Origin: Paracoccaceae bacterium
Lineage (GTDB): Bacteria; Pseudomonadota; Alphaproteobacteria; Rhodobacterales; Rhodobacteraceae
Reading direction: 5' to 3'
DNA length: 64,000 bases
Assembly (NCBI GenBank): GCA_014654775.1
Contig: JACVZW010000020.1
Span: 1-64,000 of the forward strand
Of the stretch, positions 45,185 through 55,191 are shown piece by piece (position 1 is the stretch's first letter; every line of letters begins with the position of its first letter). The position numbers and the translations under genes are program-made. The notes below the pieces were generated by a model. The model worked only from the letters and a program-made list of their open reading frames with translations. It did no database searches and was not told the DNA's origin.

Positions 45185-45314
45185 GGGCAGAGTCGGAAAA
45201 GACACAGCTTTGAAGGGCAAGTGACGGGGCGCGTTGCGTTTTTCTGGACCGCTGCGCGGCGGTTGGCTATCGTGCGTCGAAACGGGGCGTCACGACCCCG
45301 GTATTGAGGCATGA

Positions 45315-46493
45315 ATGCAGTTTCCTGAGCGGTTCTCGAGCCTGCCAGATTACGCATTTCCGCGTTTGCGGAAGTTGCTTGACCCCCACAAGCCGGGGGC
45401 CGAGCCGATTGCCATGACCATCGGCGAACCACGCCATCCGATGCCCGATTTCGTGGGGCCGGTGCTGGCGGAGAATGTGGCGGGCTTCGGCGTCTATCCC
45501 CCGAATGATGGGACGCCGGAATTGCTGGCGGCCATTTCGGGCTGGCTGTCGCGCCGGTATGGGGTGACGGTTGGCGAGGATCGGCTGATGATCCTGAACG
45601 GCACGCGTGAGGGGCTGTTCAACGCGGCCGTGGCGCTTTGCCCTGAGGTGAAGGGCGGCAAGAAGCCGGTCGTCCTGATGCCCAACCCCTTCTATCAGGT
45701 CTATGCGGTGGCCGCGCTGGCGATGGGGGCGGAGCCCGTTTATGTGCCCGCGACGGCGGCGACGGGCTTCCTGCCAGATTACGCGGCGCTGCCCAAGGAT
45801 GTGCTGGACCGGGTAGCGATCGCCTATCTGTGCTCGCCTGCCAATCCGCAGGGGGCGATTGCGTCGCGCGACTATCTGGCGGGGCTGCTGCGGCTGGCGG
45901 AAACCCATGATTTCCGCGTCTTTTCCGACGAATGCTATTCCGAGATCTGGCGCGATGCGCCGCCCCCCGGCGCGCTGGAAGTGGCGGCAGAGATCGGCGC
46001 TGACCCAGAGCGGATCTTCGTTTTCCATTCGCTGTCGAAACGGTCGAACCTGCCGGGGCTGCGGTCGGGTTTCGTCGCAGGGGGCGCGCTGGGCATCGCC
46101 CGGATCCGCCAGCTGCGCGCCTTTGCCGGGGCGCCCCTGCCCCTGCCGGTGCAGAAGGTGAGCGAACGGGCTTGGTCGGACGAGGCGCATGTGGTGGCCA
46201 ACCTCGCGCTTTATCAGGAAAAGTTCCGCATCGCGGATGAGGTTTTTGCGGGCGTGCAGGGGTTTTCCAATCCCGAAGGCGGGTTCTTCCTCTGGCTTCC
46301 GGTCGAGGATGGCGAGGGCGCGGCGCTGAAGCTTTGGACGCAGGCGGGGGTGCGGGTTTTGCCCGGCGCCTATCTGTCGCGTGAGGCCGGGGGGCAGAAC
46401 CCCGGCAAAGGATATATCCGGGTCGCCATGGTGGCCCCAAGGGACGAAATGCAGCGCGGGCTGATCCGGCTTCGCGACTGCATCTACGGGTGA
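45315..46493 (+). CDS. Class I/II aminotransferase, DapC-like
   Basis: A 392-residue PLP-dependent aminotransferase. The PLP lysine is in [34 protein letters not shown] and [13 protein letters not shown] are the usual cofactor contacts. The N-terminal [14 protein letters not shown] is typical of the succinyldiaminopimelate aminotransferase (DapC) group found upstream of ftsK in Rhodobacterales. It could complete the lysine pathway together with dapB. Overlaps or abuts the ftsK start. Confidence 0.88.
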   Translation: MQFPERFSSLPDYAFPRLRKLLDPHKPGAEPIAMTIGEPRHPMPDFVGPVLAENVAGFGVYPPNDGTPELLAAISGWLSRRYGVTVGEDRLMILNGTREGLFNAAVALCPEVKGGKKPVVLMPNPFYQVYAVAALAMGAEPVYVPATAATGFLPDYAALPKDVLDRVAIAYLCSPANPQGAIASRDYLAGLLRLAETHDFRVFSDECYSEIWRDAPPPGALEVAAEIGADPERIFVFHSLSKRSNLPGLRSGFVAGGALGIARIRQLRAFAGAPLPLPVQKVSERAWSDEAHVVANLALYQEKFRIADEVFAGVQGFSNPEGGFFLWLPVEDGEGAALKLWTQAGVRVLPGAYLSREAGGQNPGKGYIRVAMVAPRDEMQRGLIRLRDCIYG

Positions 46494-46504
46494 GGAACGG
46501 CAGC

Positions 46505-49500
46505 ATGGCATCCTATCAGGCACGGCAGCGAGATCCCCTTCTGGATCAGAACATGCAGGCGATGCTGGAACGGCGCGGGCGCGAGCTTTTGGGGCTTGTG
46601 CTTGTGGCGGCGGCGCTGGCCTTTGTGGCGATGCTCTGGACCTATTCGCCCGAGGATCCGGGTTGGATGGTGGCGACGGACGAGCCCGCGAAGAACGCGC
46701 TGGGTCGGTTCGGGGCTGCGCTGTCTTCGACGCTGATCATCATCGGCGGCAAGGGCGCGTGGTCCATCCCGCTGATCCTGCTGGTCTGGGGCGGGCGGTT
46801 CCTGACGCATCGGGGCGCGGAACGCGCGCTGGGCCGGATCGTCTTTGCCGTGATCGCGGTGGCGATGTGTTCGGTCTATGCGGCCACGCTGGTGCCGGGG
46901 GCGGGCTGGGCCCATTCCTTCGGGCTGGGCGGGCTGTTCGGCGACACGGTTCTGGGCGCGCTGATCGGGATCGTGCCGGGCGGGACGGGGTTCAGCCTGA
47001 AGCTGGTGTCGCTGCTTTTGGGCCTTGGCGTGATCGCGATGCTGCTTTTCGTGACGGGTTTCGACCGGGCGGAGTTGCGGCAGATCGGCCGCTTTTTGAT
47101 GGTGGGTTCGGTGATTGCCTATTCGCAGGCGATGGCCCTTGCTGGCAAGGGCGCGCAGGGCACGGCGCGGGCCGCGCTGGCGATGCAGGATCGCCGCCGC
47201 ATGGCACAGGCGCAGCGGGCCGAGACGGCGGTGCGCCGGTCGGCGGTCGTGCAGCCCGAGCCGATGGTTTCTGAACCGCGCGGGATGGTCCGCCGTCCGC
47301 TGAGCGAGCCGTCGGTTTCCCCCGCGCAGGGCGCGGCGGAATGGGGCCGCCCGGTCCAACTGCGTGCCGAGCCGCGTTATGCCGCGCCCTTGGCCGAAGC
47401 GCCGCATTATGCGCCACCCAAGGAAAAGCTGGGCCTTCTGGCCCGGATGCCGGGGCTGATGCGCCGCCTGTCGGACCCAGAGCCGGAACTGGTAGAGCCG
47501 ATGCAGCCCGATTATGACGACGGGCTGCGCCCGGACGAAGATCGTATCCGCGCCCGCATCTCGGACGCGATCAAGTCGCGCATCCGCAATCCGGGTGGAC
47601 CGGTGAACGTGGTTCAGGCGGCGGTTCAGCGCCGTGAACCGGCGCTGCGCCGGGGACCGCAGCCCCTGATCGCTGATCTGACGCCGATGCCGCGCCCTGT
47701 TCCGGTGGCGCCGCCGCAGATGGCTGCCATCGCCGTGCCCGCCAATGCGCCCTTGGCCGCGCCGCCTTCGGTGCTGAGCCGCGCGCCCACCAGCCTGCCC
47801 CAAGAGCCCGAGATGGAGGAGGATTGGGAGGATGGCGAGAACATGTTCCGCGCCGATGGCTGGATGCCCGAGGTGGAGGACGAAGAGGATGACGAATACG
47901 CCCCCACCCCAGCGCGCGCCCTGACGGCGGACCGCCGCCCGGTGGTGCAGCATGTGGCCAAGAAGCCCAGCCCGCCGTCGCGTCAAGCCATGGCCGAGGC
48001 GCAGCCGCGCCTGAAATTCGAGGAAATCCAGCCGGAATACGAACTGCCTCCGCTGTCCCTGCTGGCCGCGCCGTCTTCGGTGCAGCGCCACACGCTTTCG
48101 GACGAGGCGCTGGAAGAGAACGCGCGGATGCTTGAAAACGTGCTGGATGACTATGGCGTGAAGGGCGAAATCGTCAGCGTCCGGCCCGGCCCGGTGGTCA
48201 CGATGTACGAACTGGAACCTGCGCCGGGGTTGAAGGCCAGCCGCGTGATCGGGCTGGCGGATGATATCGCGCGGTCGATGTCGGCGCTGTCCGCCCGGGT
48301 GTCCACCGTGCCGGGGCGGACGGTGATCGGGATCGAATTGCCCAATGCGCATCGCGAAAAGGTCGTGCTGCGGGAAATCCTGTCGGCGCGCGACTTTGGC
48401 GACAGCAACATGCGGCTGCCGCTGGCGTTGGGCAAGGATATCGGGGGGGAGCCGGTGGTGGCGAACCTTGCCAAGATGCCCCACCTTCTGATTGCTGGGA
48501 CCACGGGTTCGGGCAAGTCGGTCGCGATCAACACCATGATCCTGAGCCTTCTCTACAAGCTGACGCCCGAGGAATGCCGGTTGATCATGATCGACCCGAA
48601 GATGCTGGAACTGTCGGTCTATGACGGGATTCCGCATCTCCTTTCGCCCGTGGTGACGGACCCGAAGAAGGCCGTCGTCGCCCTGAAATGGGTGGTGGGC
48701 GAGATGGAGGAGCGCTACCGCAAGATGTCCAAGATGGGCGTGCGGAACATCGAAGGCTATAACGGACGGGTGCGCGAGGCGCTGGCGAAGGGCGAGCTGT
48801 TCAAGCGCACGATCCAGACCGGGTTCGACGAGGATACCGGCGAGCCGGTCTTTGAGACGGAGGAATTCGCCCCCGTCGCGCTGCCCTATATCGTGGTCAT
48901 CGTCGACGAGATGGCGGACCTGATGATGGTGGCGGGCAAAGAGATCGAAGCCTGTATTCAACGGCTTGCGCAGATGGCGCGGGCGTCTGGTATCCACCTG
49001 ATCATGGCGACGCAGCGGCCTTCAGTGGATGTGATCACCGGGACGATCAAGGCCAACTTCCCGACGCGGATTTCGTTCCAGGTCACGTCCAAGATCGACA
49101 GCCGCACCATTCTGGGCGAGCAGGGGGCAGAGCAACTGCTGGGCATGGGCGACATGCTTTACATGGCGGGTGGTGCAAAGATCACCCGTATTCACGGCCC
49201 CTTCGTCAGCGATGAAGAGGTCGAGGAAATCGTCAATCACCTCAAGAGCTTCGGCCCCCCGGCCTATATGTCGGGCGTGGTCGAGGGGCCGGAGGACGAC
49301 AAGGCCGACGACATTGATCTGGTGCTTGGCCTTGGTGCCGGTGGGGCCGAGGGGAGCGATGAGGCGCTGTATGATCAGGCAGTGGCCATCGTTGCGCGGG
49401 ATCGGAAGTGTTCCACTTCTTACATCCAGCGGAAGCTGGGCATCGGATACAACAAGGCCGCGCGTCTGGTGGAGCAGATGGAGGAAGAGGGGGTCGTCAC

Positions 49501-49549
49501 CCGCGCCAACCATGTGGGCAAGCGCGAGATCCTTGTGCCGGAGGCCTGA
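46505..49549 (+). CDS. ftsK: DNA translocase FtsK
   Basis: Divisome ATPase of about 1014 residues that pumps DNA toward dif at septation. Four N-terminal membrane helices (from [17 protein letters not shown]), a long Pro/Arg-rich linker (about residues 200-530), then the alpha/beta/gamma motor with Walker [18 protein letters not shown] and Walker [13 protein letters not shown], and a C-terminal gamma winged helix ([29 protein letters not shown]). Start at ATG 46505 (GAGG upstream); a GTG at 46490 overlaps the aminotransferase stop. Followed by a strong terminator-like hairpin. Confidence 0.97.
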   Translation: MASYQARQRDPLLDQNMQAMLERRGRELLGLVLVAAALAFVAMLWTYSPEDPGWMVATDEPAKNALGRFGAALSSTLIIIGGKGAWSIPLILLVWGGRFLTHRGAERALGRIVFAVIAVAMCSVYAATLVPGAGWAHSFGLGGLFGDTVLGALIGIVPGGTGFSLKLVSLLLGLGVIAMLLFVTGFDRAELRQIGRFLMVGSVIAYSQAMALAGKGAQGTARAALAMQDRRRMAQAQRAETAVRRSAVVQPEPMVSEPRGMVRRPLSEPSVSPAQGAAEWGRPVQLRAEPRYAAPLAEAPHYAPPKEKLGLLARMPGLMRRLSDPEPELVEPMQPDYDDGLRPDEDRIRARISDAIKSRIRNPGGPVNVVQAAVQRREPALRRGPQPLIADLTPMPRPVPVAPPQMAAIAVPANAPLAAPPSVLSRAPTSLPQEPEMEEDWEDGENMFRADGWMPEVEDEEDDEYAPTPARALTADRRPVVQHVAKKPSPPSRQAMAEAQPRLKFEEIQPEYELPPLSLLAAPSSVQRHTLSDEALEENARMLENVLDDYGVKGEIVSVRPGPVVTMYELEPAPGLKASRVIGLADDIARSMSALSARVSTVPGRTVIGIELPNAHREKVVLREILSARDFGDSNMRLPLALGKDIGGEPVVANLAKMPHLLIAGTTGSGKSVAINTMILSLLYKLTPEECRLIMIDPKMLELSVYDGIPHLLSPVVTDPKKAVVALKWVVGEMEERYRKMSKMGVRNIEGYNGRVREALAKGELFKRTIQTGFDEDTGEPVFETEEFAPVALPYIVVIVDEMADLMMVAGKEIEACIQRLAQMARASGIHLIMATQRPSVDVITGTIKANFPTRISFQVTSKIDSRTILGEQGAEQLLGMGDMLYMAGGAKITRIHGPFVSDEEVEEIVNHLKSFGPPAYMSGVVEGPEDDKADDIDLVLGLGAGGAEGSDEALYDQAVAIVARDRKCSTSYIQRKLGIGYNKAARLVEQMEEEGVVTRANHVGKREILVPEA

Positions 49550-49557
49550 GGGCGCGG

Positions 49558-49572
49558 TTAACGGTTTGTTAA
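49558..49572. promoter_or_regulatory. CtrA-type site TTAA-N7-TTAA
   Basis: TTAA (49558-49561), seven bases, TTAA (49569-49572), the full consensus of the cell-cycle regulator CtrA, in the gap between ftsK and the aminomutase-like gene. It would control the downstream gene; no binding data. Confidence 0.45.
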
Positions 49573-49577
49573 TGCAG

Positions 49578-49606
49578 GGCCGCCCGTGGGGCGGCCTTGT
49601 TCTTTT
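49578..49606 (+). terminator. Rho-independent terminator after ftsK
   Basis: GGCCGCCC, 3-base loop, GGGCGGCC (8-bp stem), then TTGTTCTTTT. Twenty-eight bases after the ftsK stop. Confidence 0.82.
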
Positions 49607-49650
49607 CCAGCCTGCTTGCTAGGTGCCGCGCCCGGGCGGAAGGGGCAGAT

Positions 49651-50688
49651 ATGACCGAAGAGCGGGCGATCAACGGACTGGCGGAGATGGTGGCGGCGGG
49701 GCTTGTGGCGCCCGAGGCGGCCCCCGGGTTGGCGCCGGTAGAGGACACATTCCGCATCCGCATGACCGCCGCCATGCGGGGGCGGGTTTTGGGGGCGGGG
49801 GACCCGGTGGCGCGGCAGTTTGTGCCGGAGGCTGCCGAAATGATAATCCGCGACGAGGAAATGGGCGATCCCATCGGGGATGAGGCGCATTCCCCGGTTA
49901 AGGGGTTGACGCATCGTTATCCGGATCGGGTCATCCTGCATGTGACGAAAACCTGTGAGGTCTATTGCCGTTTCTGCTTTCGCCGCGAGGCGGTGGGCGA
50001 GGAGGGATCGCTTCCCGAAAAGGATCTTCTGGCAGCCCTCGATTACATCGCGGTTAACCCGGCGATCCGTGAGGTGATCCTGACGGGGGGTGATCCGCTG
50101 GTGCTTTCTGCCCGCAGGATCAAGGGGTTGATGGAAAGGCTATCATCGATAGCGCATGTCGATCAGCTGCGCATCCATACCCGCATCCCGGTCGTGGCGC
50201 CCGAGAAGGTGACGGCGGAGCTGGTCGCCGCGCTGCGCGGGGCGCGGGTCTGGGTGGTGGTCCATACGAACCACGCGCAGGAGATTGGCGCGGCGGCAGA
50301 GGCGGCGCTGTCGCGGCTGGTGGAGGCGGGAATTCCCCTGCTTTCCCAATCGGTTCTGCTGCGTGGTATCAATGATAGCGGGATGGCGCTGGAGGGGTTG
50401 TTCCGGCGGTTGATGGCCTGCCGGGTGAAGCCCTATTACCTGCACCATTGCGATCTGGCGAAGGGGACGGGGCATTTCCGCACAACGATCGCAGAAGGGC
50501 AGGCCCTTATGGCGGGGCTGCGGGGGCGGATCAGCGGGACGCTGATCCCGACCTATGTACTTGATATTCCTGGCGGTTTCGGGAAGGTGCCGCTGGTGCG
50601 GGACCATGCGGAACCACTGAGCGGCGGGCTGTGGCGGATCACCGACTGGCAGGGCGGGCAGCATCTGTACCGCGATCCGGAGCGATAG
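49651..50688 (+). CDS. Lysine 2,3-aminomutase-family radical SAM protein
   Basis: A 345-residue radical SAM enzyme of the KamA/EpmB family. CEVYCRFCFRR carries the CxxxCxxC cluster motif, and the PLP lysine is in IPGGFGKVPL. The short length and lack of a C-terminal dimerisation extension fit the EpmB-like or short KamA form; EpmB modifies elongation factor P. No efp or epmA is in the window, so the substrate (free lysine or EF-P) is open. Start at 49651 uses AGGGGCAGAT upstream. Confidence 0.86.
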   Translation: MTEERAINGLAEMVAAGLVAPEAAPGLAPVEDTFRIRMTAAMRGRVLGAGDPVARQFVPEAAEMIIRDEEMGDPIGDEAHSPVKGLTHRYPDRVILHVTKTCEVYCRFCFRREAVGEEGSLPEKDLLAALDYIAVNPAIREVILTGGDPLVLSARRIKGLMERLSSIAHVDQLRIHTRIPVVAPEKVTAELVAALRGARVWVVVHTNHAQEIGAAAEAALSRLVEAGIPLLSQSVLLRGINDSGMALEGLFRRLMACRVKPYYLHHCDLAKGTGHFRTTIAEGQALMAGLRGRISGTLIPTYVLDIPGGFGKVPLVRDHAEPLSGGLWRITDWQGGQHLYRDPER

Positions 50689-50710
50689 AACTTATCGCAT
50701 CGGGAATTTT

Positions 50711-50780
50711 CCGGCGAAAACGGTTGTGCCCTGTTTTGTGCCGCCTTTTGTGCAGCAAACTGTGGGCACGCAGCGCACGC
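50711..50780 (+). repeat. Dispersed repeat with phased TTGTGC motifs, copy 2
   Basis: Matches the reverse complement of 36275-36342. TTGTGCC at 50724, TTGTGCC at 50736, TTGTGCA at 50748 (12-base spacing), then CTGTGGGCACGCAGCGCACG. Lies between the aminomutase-like gene and dadA, adjacent to TTAACC. Confidence 0.8.
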
Positions 50781-50848
50781 TGCCGGGGCAATTGGTTAAC
50801 CAAACCTGGCGCCGATGGCGCCAGATTTTTGGGGGATGGGGCCAGAAG

Positions 50849-50876
50849 GTAGGATGGGCAATATTGCCCATCCTAC
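50849..50876. repeat. GTAGGATGGGCAAT perfect palindrome
   Basis: GTAGGATGGGCAAT followed directly by its reverse complement; 28 bases, perfect. Six bases from the stop of dadA. Member of the GTAGG...CCTAC group in this window. Confidence 0.9.
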
Positions 50877-50881
50877 GCGCT

Positions 50882-52183
50882 TTAGGCGGGTTGCGCCGCG
50901 CCGAAGCCCTGCGCGCGGGTCGCGCGGGGCTTGAGGTAGCGGGCATAGCCGAGGTCGGCGCTTTCGATCTCCGTCTTGCGGCCCGAGACGATGTCGGCCA
51001 GCACGCGGCCCGAGCCTGCGGCCATGGTCCAGCCCAGCGTGCCGTGGCCCGTGTTCAGGAAGAGGTTCGGCAAGGTGGAGCGGCCGACAACCGGGGTGCC
51101 ATCGGGCGTCATCGGACGCAGGCCCGTCCAGAAGGTGGCGCGCGACTGATCGCCCGCGCCGCCGAATAGGTCTTCGACCGAGTGTTCCAGCGTGGCGCGG
51201 CGTTTGGGGTTCAGCGACAGGTCGAAGCCTGCGATCTCGGCCATGCCGCCGACGCGGATGCGGTCGCCCAGACGGGTGATGGCGATCTTGTGGGTTTCGT
51301 CCATCACGGTGGAGACGGGGGCGCGATCTTCGTCCACGATCGGAACGGTGATCGAATAGCCCTTCACCGGATAGACCGGGAGTTTCATCCCGAAGGGCGA
51401 CACGAGGAAGGGCGAATAGCTGCCCAAGGCCACCACGAAGGCATCCGCCGTGATGCGGCCTTCGGAGGTGCGGACGGCGGCGATCCGGGTGCCGTCGGAT
51501 TCCAGCCCGTCGATGCCGACGCCGTAGCGGAAGGTCACGCCAAGGGCTTCGGCCATGGTGGAGAGCGCGTTGGTGAATTTGAAGCAGTCGCCGGTTTCAT
51601 CGCCCGGCAGGCGCAGGCCACCGGCGATCTTGTCGCGCGCGGCGGCAAGGCCCGGTTCGGCGGCGAGGCAGGCGTCGCGGTCCAGCACCTCGAACGGGAC
51701 GCCGTCGGCGCGCAGCACCTCGATATCCTTCGCGGCGCCGTCGACCTGTTTCTGGGTGCGGAAGAGTTGCAGCGTGCCTTGGGTGCGTTCGTCATAGGAG
51801 ATGCCGGTTTCGGCGCGCAGTTCCATCAGGCAGTCGCGCGAGTATTCGGCAAGGCGCACCATGCGGCGCTTGTTGGTCTGATAGGCCTCGGTCGTGCAAT
51901 TGGCGAGCATCTTCGCCATCCAGCCGAGTTTCGCCAGATCGGGGCGCGGCTGGATGATCAGCGGCGCGTGTTTCATGAACATCCACTTGATGGCCTTCTG
52001 CGGGATGCCCGGTGCTGCCCAAGGGGAGGAGTAGCCGGGGGAGATTTCGCCCGCATTGGCGAAGGAGGTTTCCAGCGAGGGGCCGGGCTGGCGGTCGATG
52101 ACCGTGACCTCGTGCCCCGCCTTGGCCAGATACCAAGCCGAGGTGACACCGATCACGCCTGCGCCGAGAACCACGATTTTCAT
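50882..52183 (-). CDS. dadA: D-amino acid dehydrogenase, small subunit
   Basis: FAD-dependent membrane-associated dehydrogenase (433 residues) that oxidises D-amino acids to keto acids and ammonia. N-terminal [21 protein letters not shown] is the FAD motif; [37 protein letters not shown] and [25 protein letters not shown]-like C-terminal block (here [17 protein letters not shown]) identify DadA. Start at 52183. Divergent from lolA across 350 bases. Confidence 0.95.
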   Translation of the reverse strand: MKIVVLGAGVIGVTSAWYLAKAGHEVTVIDRQPGPSLETSFANAGEISPGYSSPWAAPGIPQKAIKWMFMKHAPLIIQPRPDLAKLGWMAKMLANCTTEAYQTNKRRMVRLAEYSRDCLMELRAETGISYDERTQGTLQLFRTQKQVDGAAKDIEVLRADGVPFEVLDRDACLAAEPGLAAARDKIAGGLRLPGDETGDCFKFTNALSTMAEALGVTFRYGVGIDGLESDGTRIAAVRTSEGRITADAFVVALGSYSPFLVSPFGMKLPVYPVKGYSITVPIVDEDRAPVSTVMDETHKIAITRLGDRIRVGGMAEIAGFDLSLNPKRRATLEHSVEDLFGGAGDQSRATFWTGLRPMTPDGTPVVGRSTLPNLFLNTGHGTLGWTMAAGSGRVLADIVSGRKTEIESADLGYARYLKPRATRAQGFGAAQPA

Positions 52184-52533
52184 CTTTGCCTGCCTTGCCA
52201 GAGGGTTGCGTTCGAGTTGGGCGGAAGATGCCGGATTCGCGGCGGGAGGTGTTTGCGATCATCGGTCGGGGCGGGTGAGTGGACGGGAGAAAAATGCGAA
52301 TATTGATTATTTCGAAGTGGAATATTGTGTAAGAAGTTTCATTGGCGGAAGAAACGAAGGCACTGAGTGGATTTAGAGAGGATTTCTGTCTTCGTAGATC
52401 GCCCAAGAATTGGGCGGTTCCCGGGCGGGGCTGCCCGTGCAGGGGCGGCTGCGGGATCACGCGGTCGGCACAAGCTTGCAACATTGCGGGAGGCGGGGAT
52501 GCAAGGGCGCGGAGGAGGGCGTATATTCCCATC
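52184..52533. other. Divergent intergenic region dadA/lolA
   Basis: 350 bases without a gene I can support. It must hold the promoters of dadA and lolA. AT-rich in the middle, with two copies of GAATATTG at 52298-52305 and 52320-52327 (22 bases, two helical turns). This would fit a dimeric or Lrp-like regulator, often used with dadA; not proven. Confidence 0.5.
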
Positions 52534-53148
52534 ATGAACAGACGCACCGCCCTGATGGCCCCGATCCTTGCGCTTGCCCTCGCCCCGCTTGCGGCCCTGC
52601 CTGCGCGGGCGGAGCCGATCCCCTTGGCCGAGCTTTCGGCCTATCTGAACGGGCTGGTCACGGCCGAAGCGGATTTCACCCAGATCAATGCGGATGGCAG
52701 CATTTCGGAAGGGCGGCTGTATATCCGGCGTCCGGGGCGGGTGCGTTTCGAATATGCGCCGCCCGATCGCAGCCTTGTCATGGCGGGGGGCGGGCAGGTG
52801 GCGATTTTCGATGCGAAGTCGAACCAACCGCCCGAGCAGTATCCCTTGCGGCGCACGCCTTTGAACCTGATCCTTGCCGAGCGGGTGGATCTGGGCACGG
52901 CGGAGATGGTGGTCGGGCATTATGAGGCGCAGGACACCACGCGGGTGGTGGCGCAGGATCCGAAGTCGCCGGAATACGGCACGATCGAACTGGTGTTCTC
53001 GCGCGATCCCGTGGCGCTGTCGTCGTGGATCATCACGGATGATCTGGGCAACCGGACGACGATCGTGCTGGACCGGATGGTGACGGGGATGGACCTGCCC
53101 GCGTCGCTGTTCAGCATCACGATGGAAGTGGAGAAGCGGGGCGGGTGA
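52534..53148 (+). CDS. lolA: Outer-membrane lipoprotein carrier LolA
   Basis: Periplasmic chaperone (204 residues) that moves lipoproteins from the inner membrane to the outer membrane. Signal peptide ALAPLAALPARA followed by LAELSAYLNGLVTAEADFTQ and GRLYIRRPGRVRFEYAPPD, the hydrophobic-cavity strands. Start at 52534 (GGAGGAGGG upstream); open frame from 52342 is spurious. Upstream lipoprotein genes elsewhere in the window (BamF-like, transglycosylase) would depend on it. Confidence 0.92.
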   Translation: MNRRTALMAPILALALAPLAALPARAEPIPLAELSAYLNGLVTAEADFTQINADGSISEGRLYIRRPGRVRFEYAPPDRSLVMAGGGQVAIFDAKSNQPPEQYPLRRTPLNLILAERVDLGTAEMVVGHYEAQDTTRVVAQDPKSPEYGTIELVFSRDPVALSSWIITDDLGNRTTIVLDRMVTGMDLPASLFSITMEVEKRGG

Positions 53149-53175
53149 TCCCGCCCCTGCCCCCGGAATGCGCGG

Positions 53176-53760
53176 TCAGATCCGCCCGCAGGAGGTGAGC
53201 TGGGCGCGATACATCTCGGCCCGTTCGGCCACCTTGGCGGAGACGTCCATCAGCCAAGGCTTGCCCAAATAGGATTGGTTGGCATAGCCCGTGCGGCCTT
53301 CGTGATAGGCGAGGTATTGCGCCTGCGCGTCCCATTTGGAGATGCCGAGGCGCTGGGTCGAGATGTCCATGTACCAGCCCATGAAATCGGCCGCGTCGTC
53401 GATGCGGTCGCGGCGCGCGCCCCAGCGGCCGACGGCCTCTTCATATTCCTCCCATGTGCCGTCGAGGGCTTGGCTGTAGCCATAGGCCGAGGATTGGCGG
53501 CCCATCGGGATGATGCCGAGGGCATAGCGGTGGGGGGTGCGGGCATTGCCGATGAATTTGGATTCCTGATGGAAGGTGGCCATCTGGACATGGATCGGGA
53601 TGCCCCAGCGCCGCTCGGTGTTCTTCATGGCGCGGAAATACTGCGGACGCTCTGCCGCGAGGGCACAGGCGTTGTCGAGATTGCGTGGCGCCGAATAGTT
53701 GCCACCCCCGCAGGAGGCCAGCAACATCAAGAGGATCGACGCGCGGAGAAGTCTGCTCAT
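53176..53760 (-). CDS. Lytic-transglycosylase-like lipoprotein
   Basis: A 194-residue lipoprotein: signal peptide with lipobox LASC (Cys about residue 17), then a lysozyme-like domain. TFHQESKFIGNART carries the catalytic Glu region of the SLT fold, and GYSQALDGTWEEYEEAVGR matches the later conserved block. It probably cleaves peptidoglycan or binds it. Start at ATG 53760; the long frame upstream to 54321 is a shadow of the AEC gene. Confidence 0.82.
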   Translation of the reverse strand: MSRLLRASILLMLLASCGGGNYSAPRNLDNACALAAERPQYFRAMKNTERRWGIPIHVQMATFHQESKFIGNARTPHRYALGIIPMGRQSSAYGYSQALDGTWEEYEEAVGRWGARRDRIDDAADFMGWYMDISTQRLGISKWDAQAQYLAYHEGRTGYANQSYLGKPWLMDVSAKVAERAEMYRAQLTSCGRI

Positions 53761-53837
53761 AAGCCCCTCGCACGGTTTTTGTTTTGCCGAGAGAATAGGG
53801 CAAAAGCGCGCCGGGGGAAATGGGGCAAAGGGGCGCG

Positions 53838-54719
53838 TCAGATCAGAAAGGCGAGAGTGAGCGGAAGTGTGATCACCGAGAGGAGGGTGGAGGCGATCAC
53901 AAGGCCCGCGACGGCATCGGCATCGGCGCCGTATTTGGCGGCCATCATGTAGGAGGTGACGGCGACAGGGGTGGTGACCTGCAGGATGAGGACGGCGAGC
54001 GCGACCGGGGGAAGGTTCAGGGCGAGGCCCGCGCCAAGGGCGGCGGCGAGGCAGAGGCCCGCGCGCAGGAGCGAGAGGGCGAAGGCGCGGCCGAGGTGGC
54101 GGGCGTTCAGGCGGGCGACGGCGACGCCGAGGGTGATGAGCATGAGGGGGATGGCGATCTGGCCGATCAGGTCGAGCGAGTTGGTCAGCCAGCGCGGCGT
54201 GTGCCAGCCCTGCCAGAGGAAGAGCGCGCCGAGGAGGGTGGCGCCCATGATCGGTTCCTTCACCAGACGGGTGGGCGACCCGCCGCCCGCCACGACCCAG
54301 AGGCCGAAGGTGAAGCTCCATAGGATCATCACCGCGAAGACGACGATGGCGTAGCCGAGCCCTTCCTGCCCGAAGGCGAAGAGGGCGAGGGGGAGGCCCA
54401 CATTCCCGGTATTGCCAAAGATCAGGGGCGCGAGATAGGTGCGCAGATCCAGCCGGAGCAGCCGTGCGAGGCCCCAGAAGACCAGCGTCAGCCCGCCATA
54501 GGCCAGCGCGGCGGCGATAGAGAGGGTGGTGAGGGCGGCGGGATCGATCTCGGTCTTCATCAGCGCGGTGAAGACGAGCGCGGGGACGGAAAGCGTCATG
54601 CAGAGGCGGGTGATGAACTCCATCCGGTAGTCAAACCCGGCCCGGACCCAGAGAAATCCGATCAATCCGAGCAGGCCGACAGGGGCCACGATCTCTAGCA
54701 CTGTCGGGATGAGGTTCAC
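53838..54719 (-). CDS. AEC family transporter
   Basis: A 293-residue auxin-efflux-carrier-family membrane protein with about ten hydrophobic segments; N-terminal APVGLLGLIGFLWVRAG, conserved NTGNVGLPLALFAFGQEGLGYAI and SLDLIGQIAIPLMLITLGVAVA. Bacterial members export or take up small organic acids or are uncharacterised. Divergent from hspQ. Confidence 0.88.
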   Translation of the reverse strand: MNLIPTVLEIVAPVGLLGLIGFLWVRAGFDYRMEFITRLCMTLSVPALVFTALMKTEIDPAALTTLSIAAALAYGGLTLVFWGLARLLRLDLRTYLAPLIFGNTGNVGLPLALFAFGQEGLGYAIVVFAVMILWSFTFGLWVVAGGGSPTRLVKEPIMGATLLGALFLWQGWHTPRWLTNSLDLIGQIAIPLMLITLGVAVARLNARHLGRAFALSLLRAGLCLAAALGAGLALNLPPVALAVLILQVTTPVAVTSYMMAAKYGADADAVAGLVIASTLLSVITLPLTLAFLI

Positions 54720-54803
54720 AGACTGTTTCCCCGCTGTTGCACCTGCCGGATGGACAAGGGGCGGCGTGAGGGATTAGTAAAAGAATTCAAGGGATGCAAT
54801 GTC

Positions 54804-55130
54804 ATGTTCACCGCGCAGGCCAAATTCCATATCGGGCAGGTTGTCCGGCATCGCAAGCACCCCTTCCGGGGCGTGATCTTCGATGTGGACCCGCGCTTTT
54901 CCAATACCGAAGAATGGTATGACGCGATCCCCGAGGACAGCCGTCCTGCCAAGGATCAGCCCTTTTACCACCTGCTGGCCGAGAACGACCAATCCTATTA
55001 CGTGGCCTATGTGTCGGAGCAGAACCTTTTGCCCGACGAAACCGGCGAACCGGTGGGCCATCCCGACCTGCCCGACCTGTTCGGTGATTTCGAGGATGGA
55101 CGCTATCCGCTGCAGTTCCAGCTGAACTGA
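54804..55130 (+). CDS. hspQ: Heat shock protein HspQ
   Basis: A 108-residue HspQ (hemimethylated-DNA-binding / Lon-enhancing) protein: FHIGQVVRHRKHPFRGVIFDVDPRFSNTEEWY split by loops, then QPFYHLLAENDQSYYVAYVSEQNLL. In enterobacteria it stimulates Lon and affects DnaA degradation. Start at ATG 54804 begins the conserved core; the frame from 54750 includes the AEC promoter region. Confidence 0.9.
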   Translation: MFTAQAKFHIGQVVRHRKHPFRGVIFDVDPRFSNTEEWYDAIPEDSRPAKDQPFYHLLAENDQSYYVAYVSEQNLLPDETGEPVGHPDLPDLFGDFEDGRYPLQFQLN

Positions 55131-55191
55131 CGCCAACCTTTCGTTCATTCTTCGCTGCCATCCTCTGCCCACGTGGTAAGGAGGGTTTCGC

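Noticed and set aside
46484-48997. 837-residue minus-strand frame opposite ftsK
   Set aside because: Long antisense frame typical of GC-rich coding DNA; the plus strand has clear FtsK motifs.
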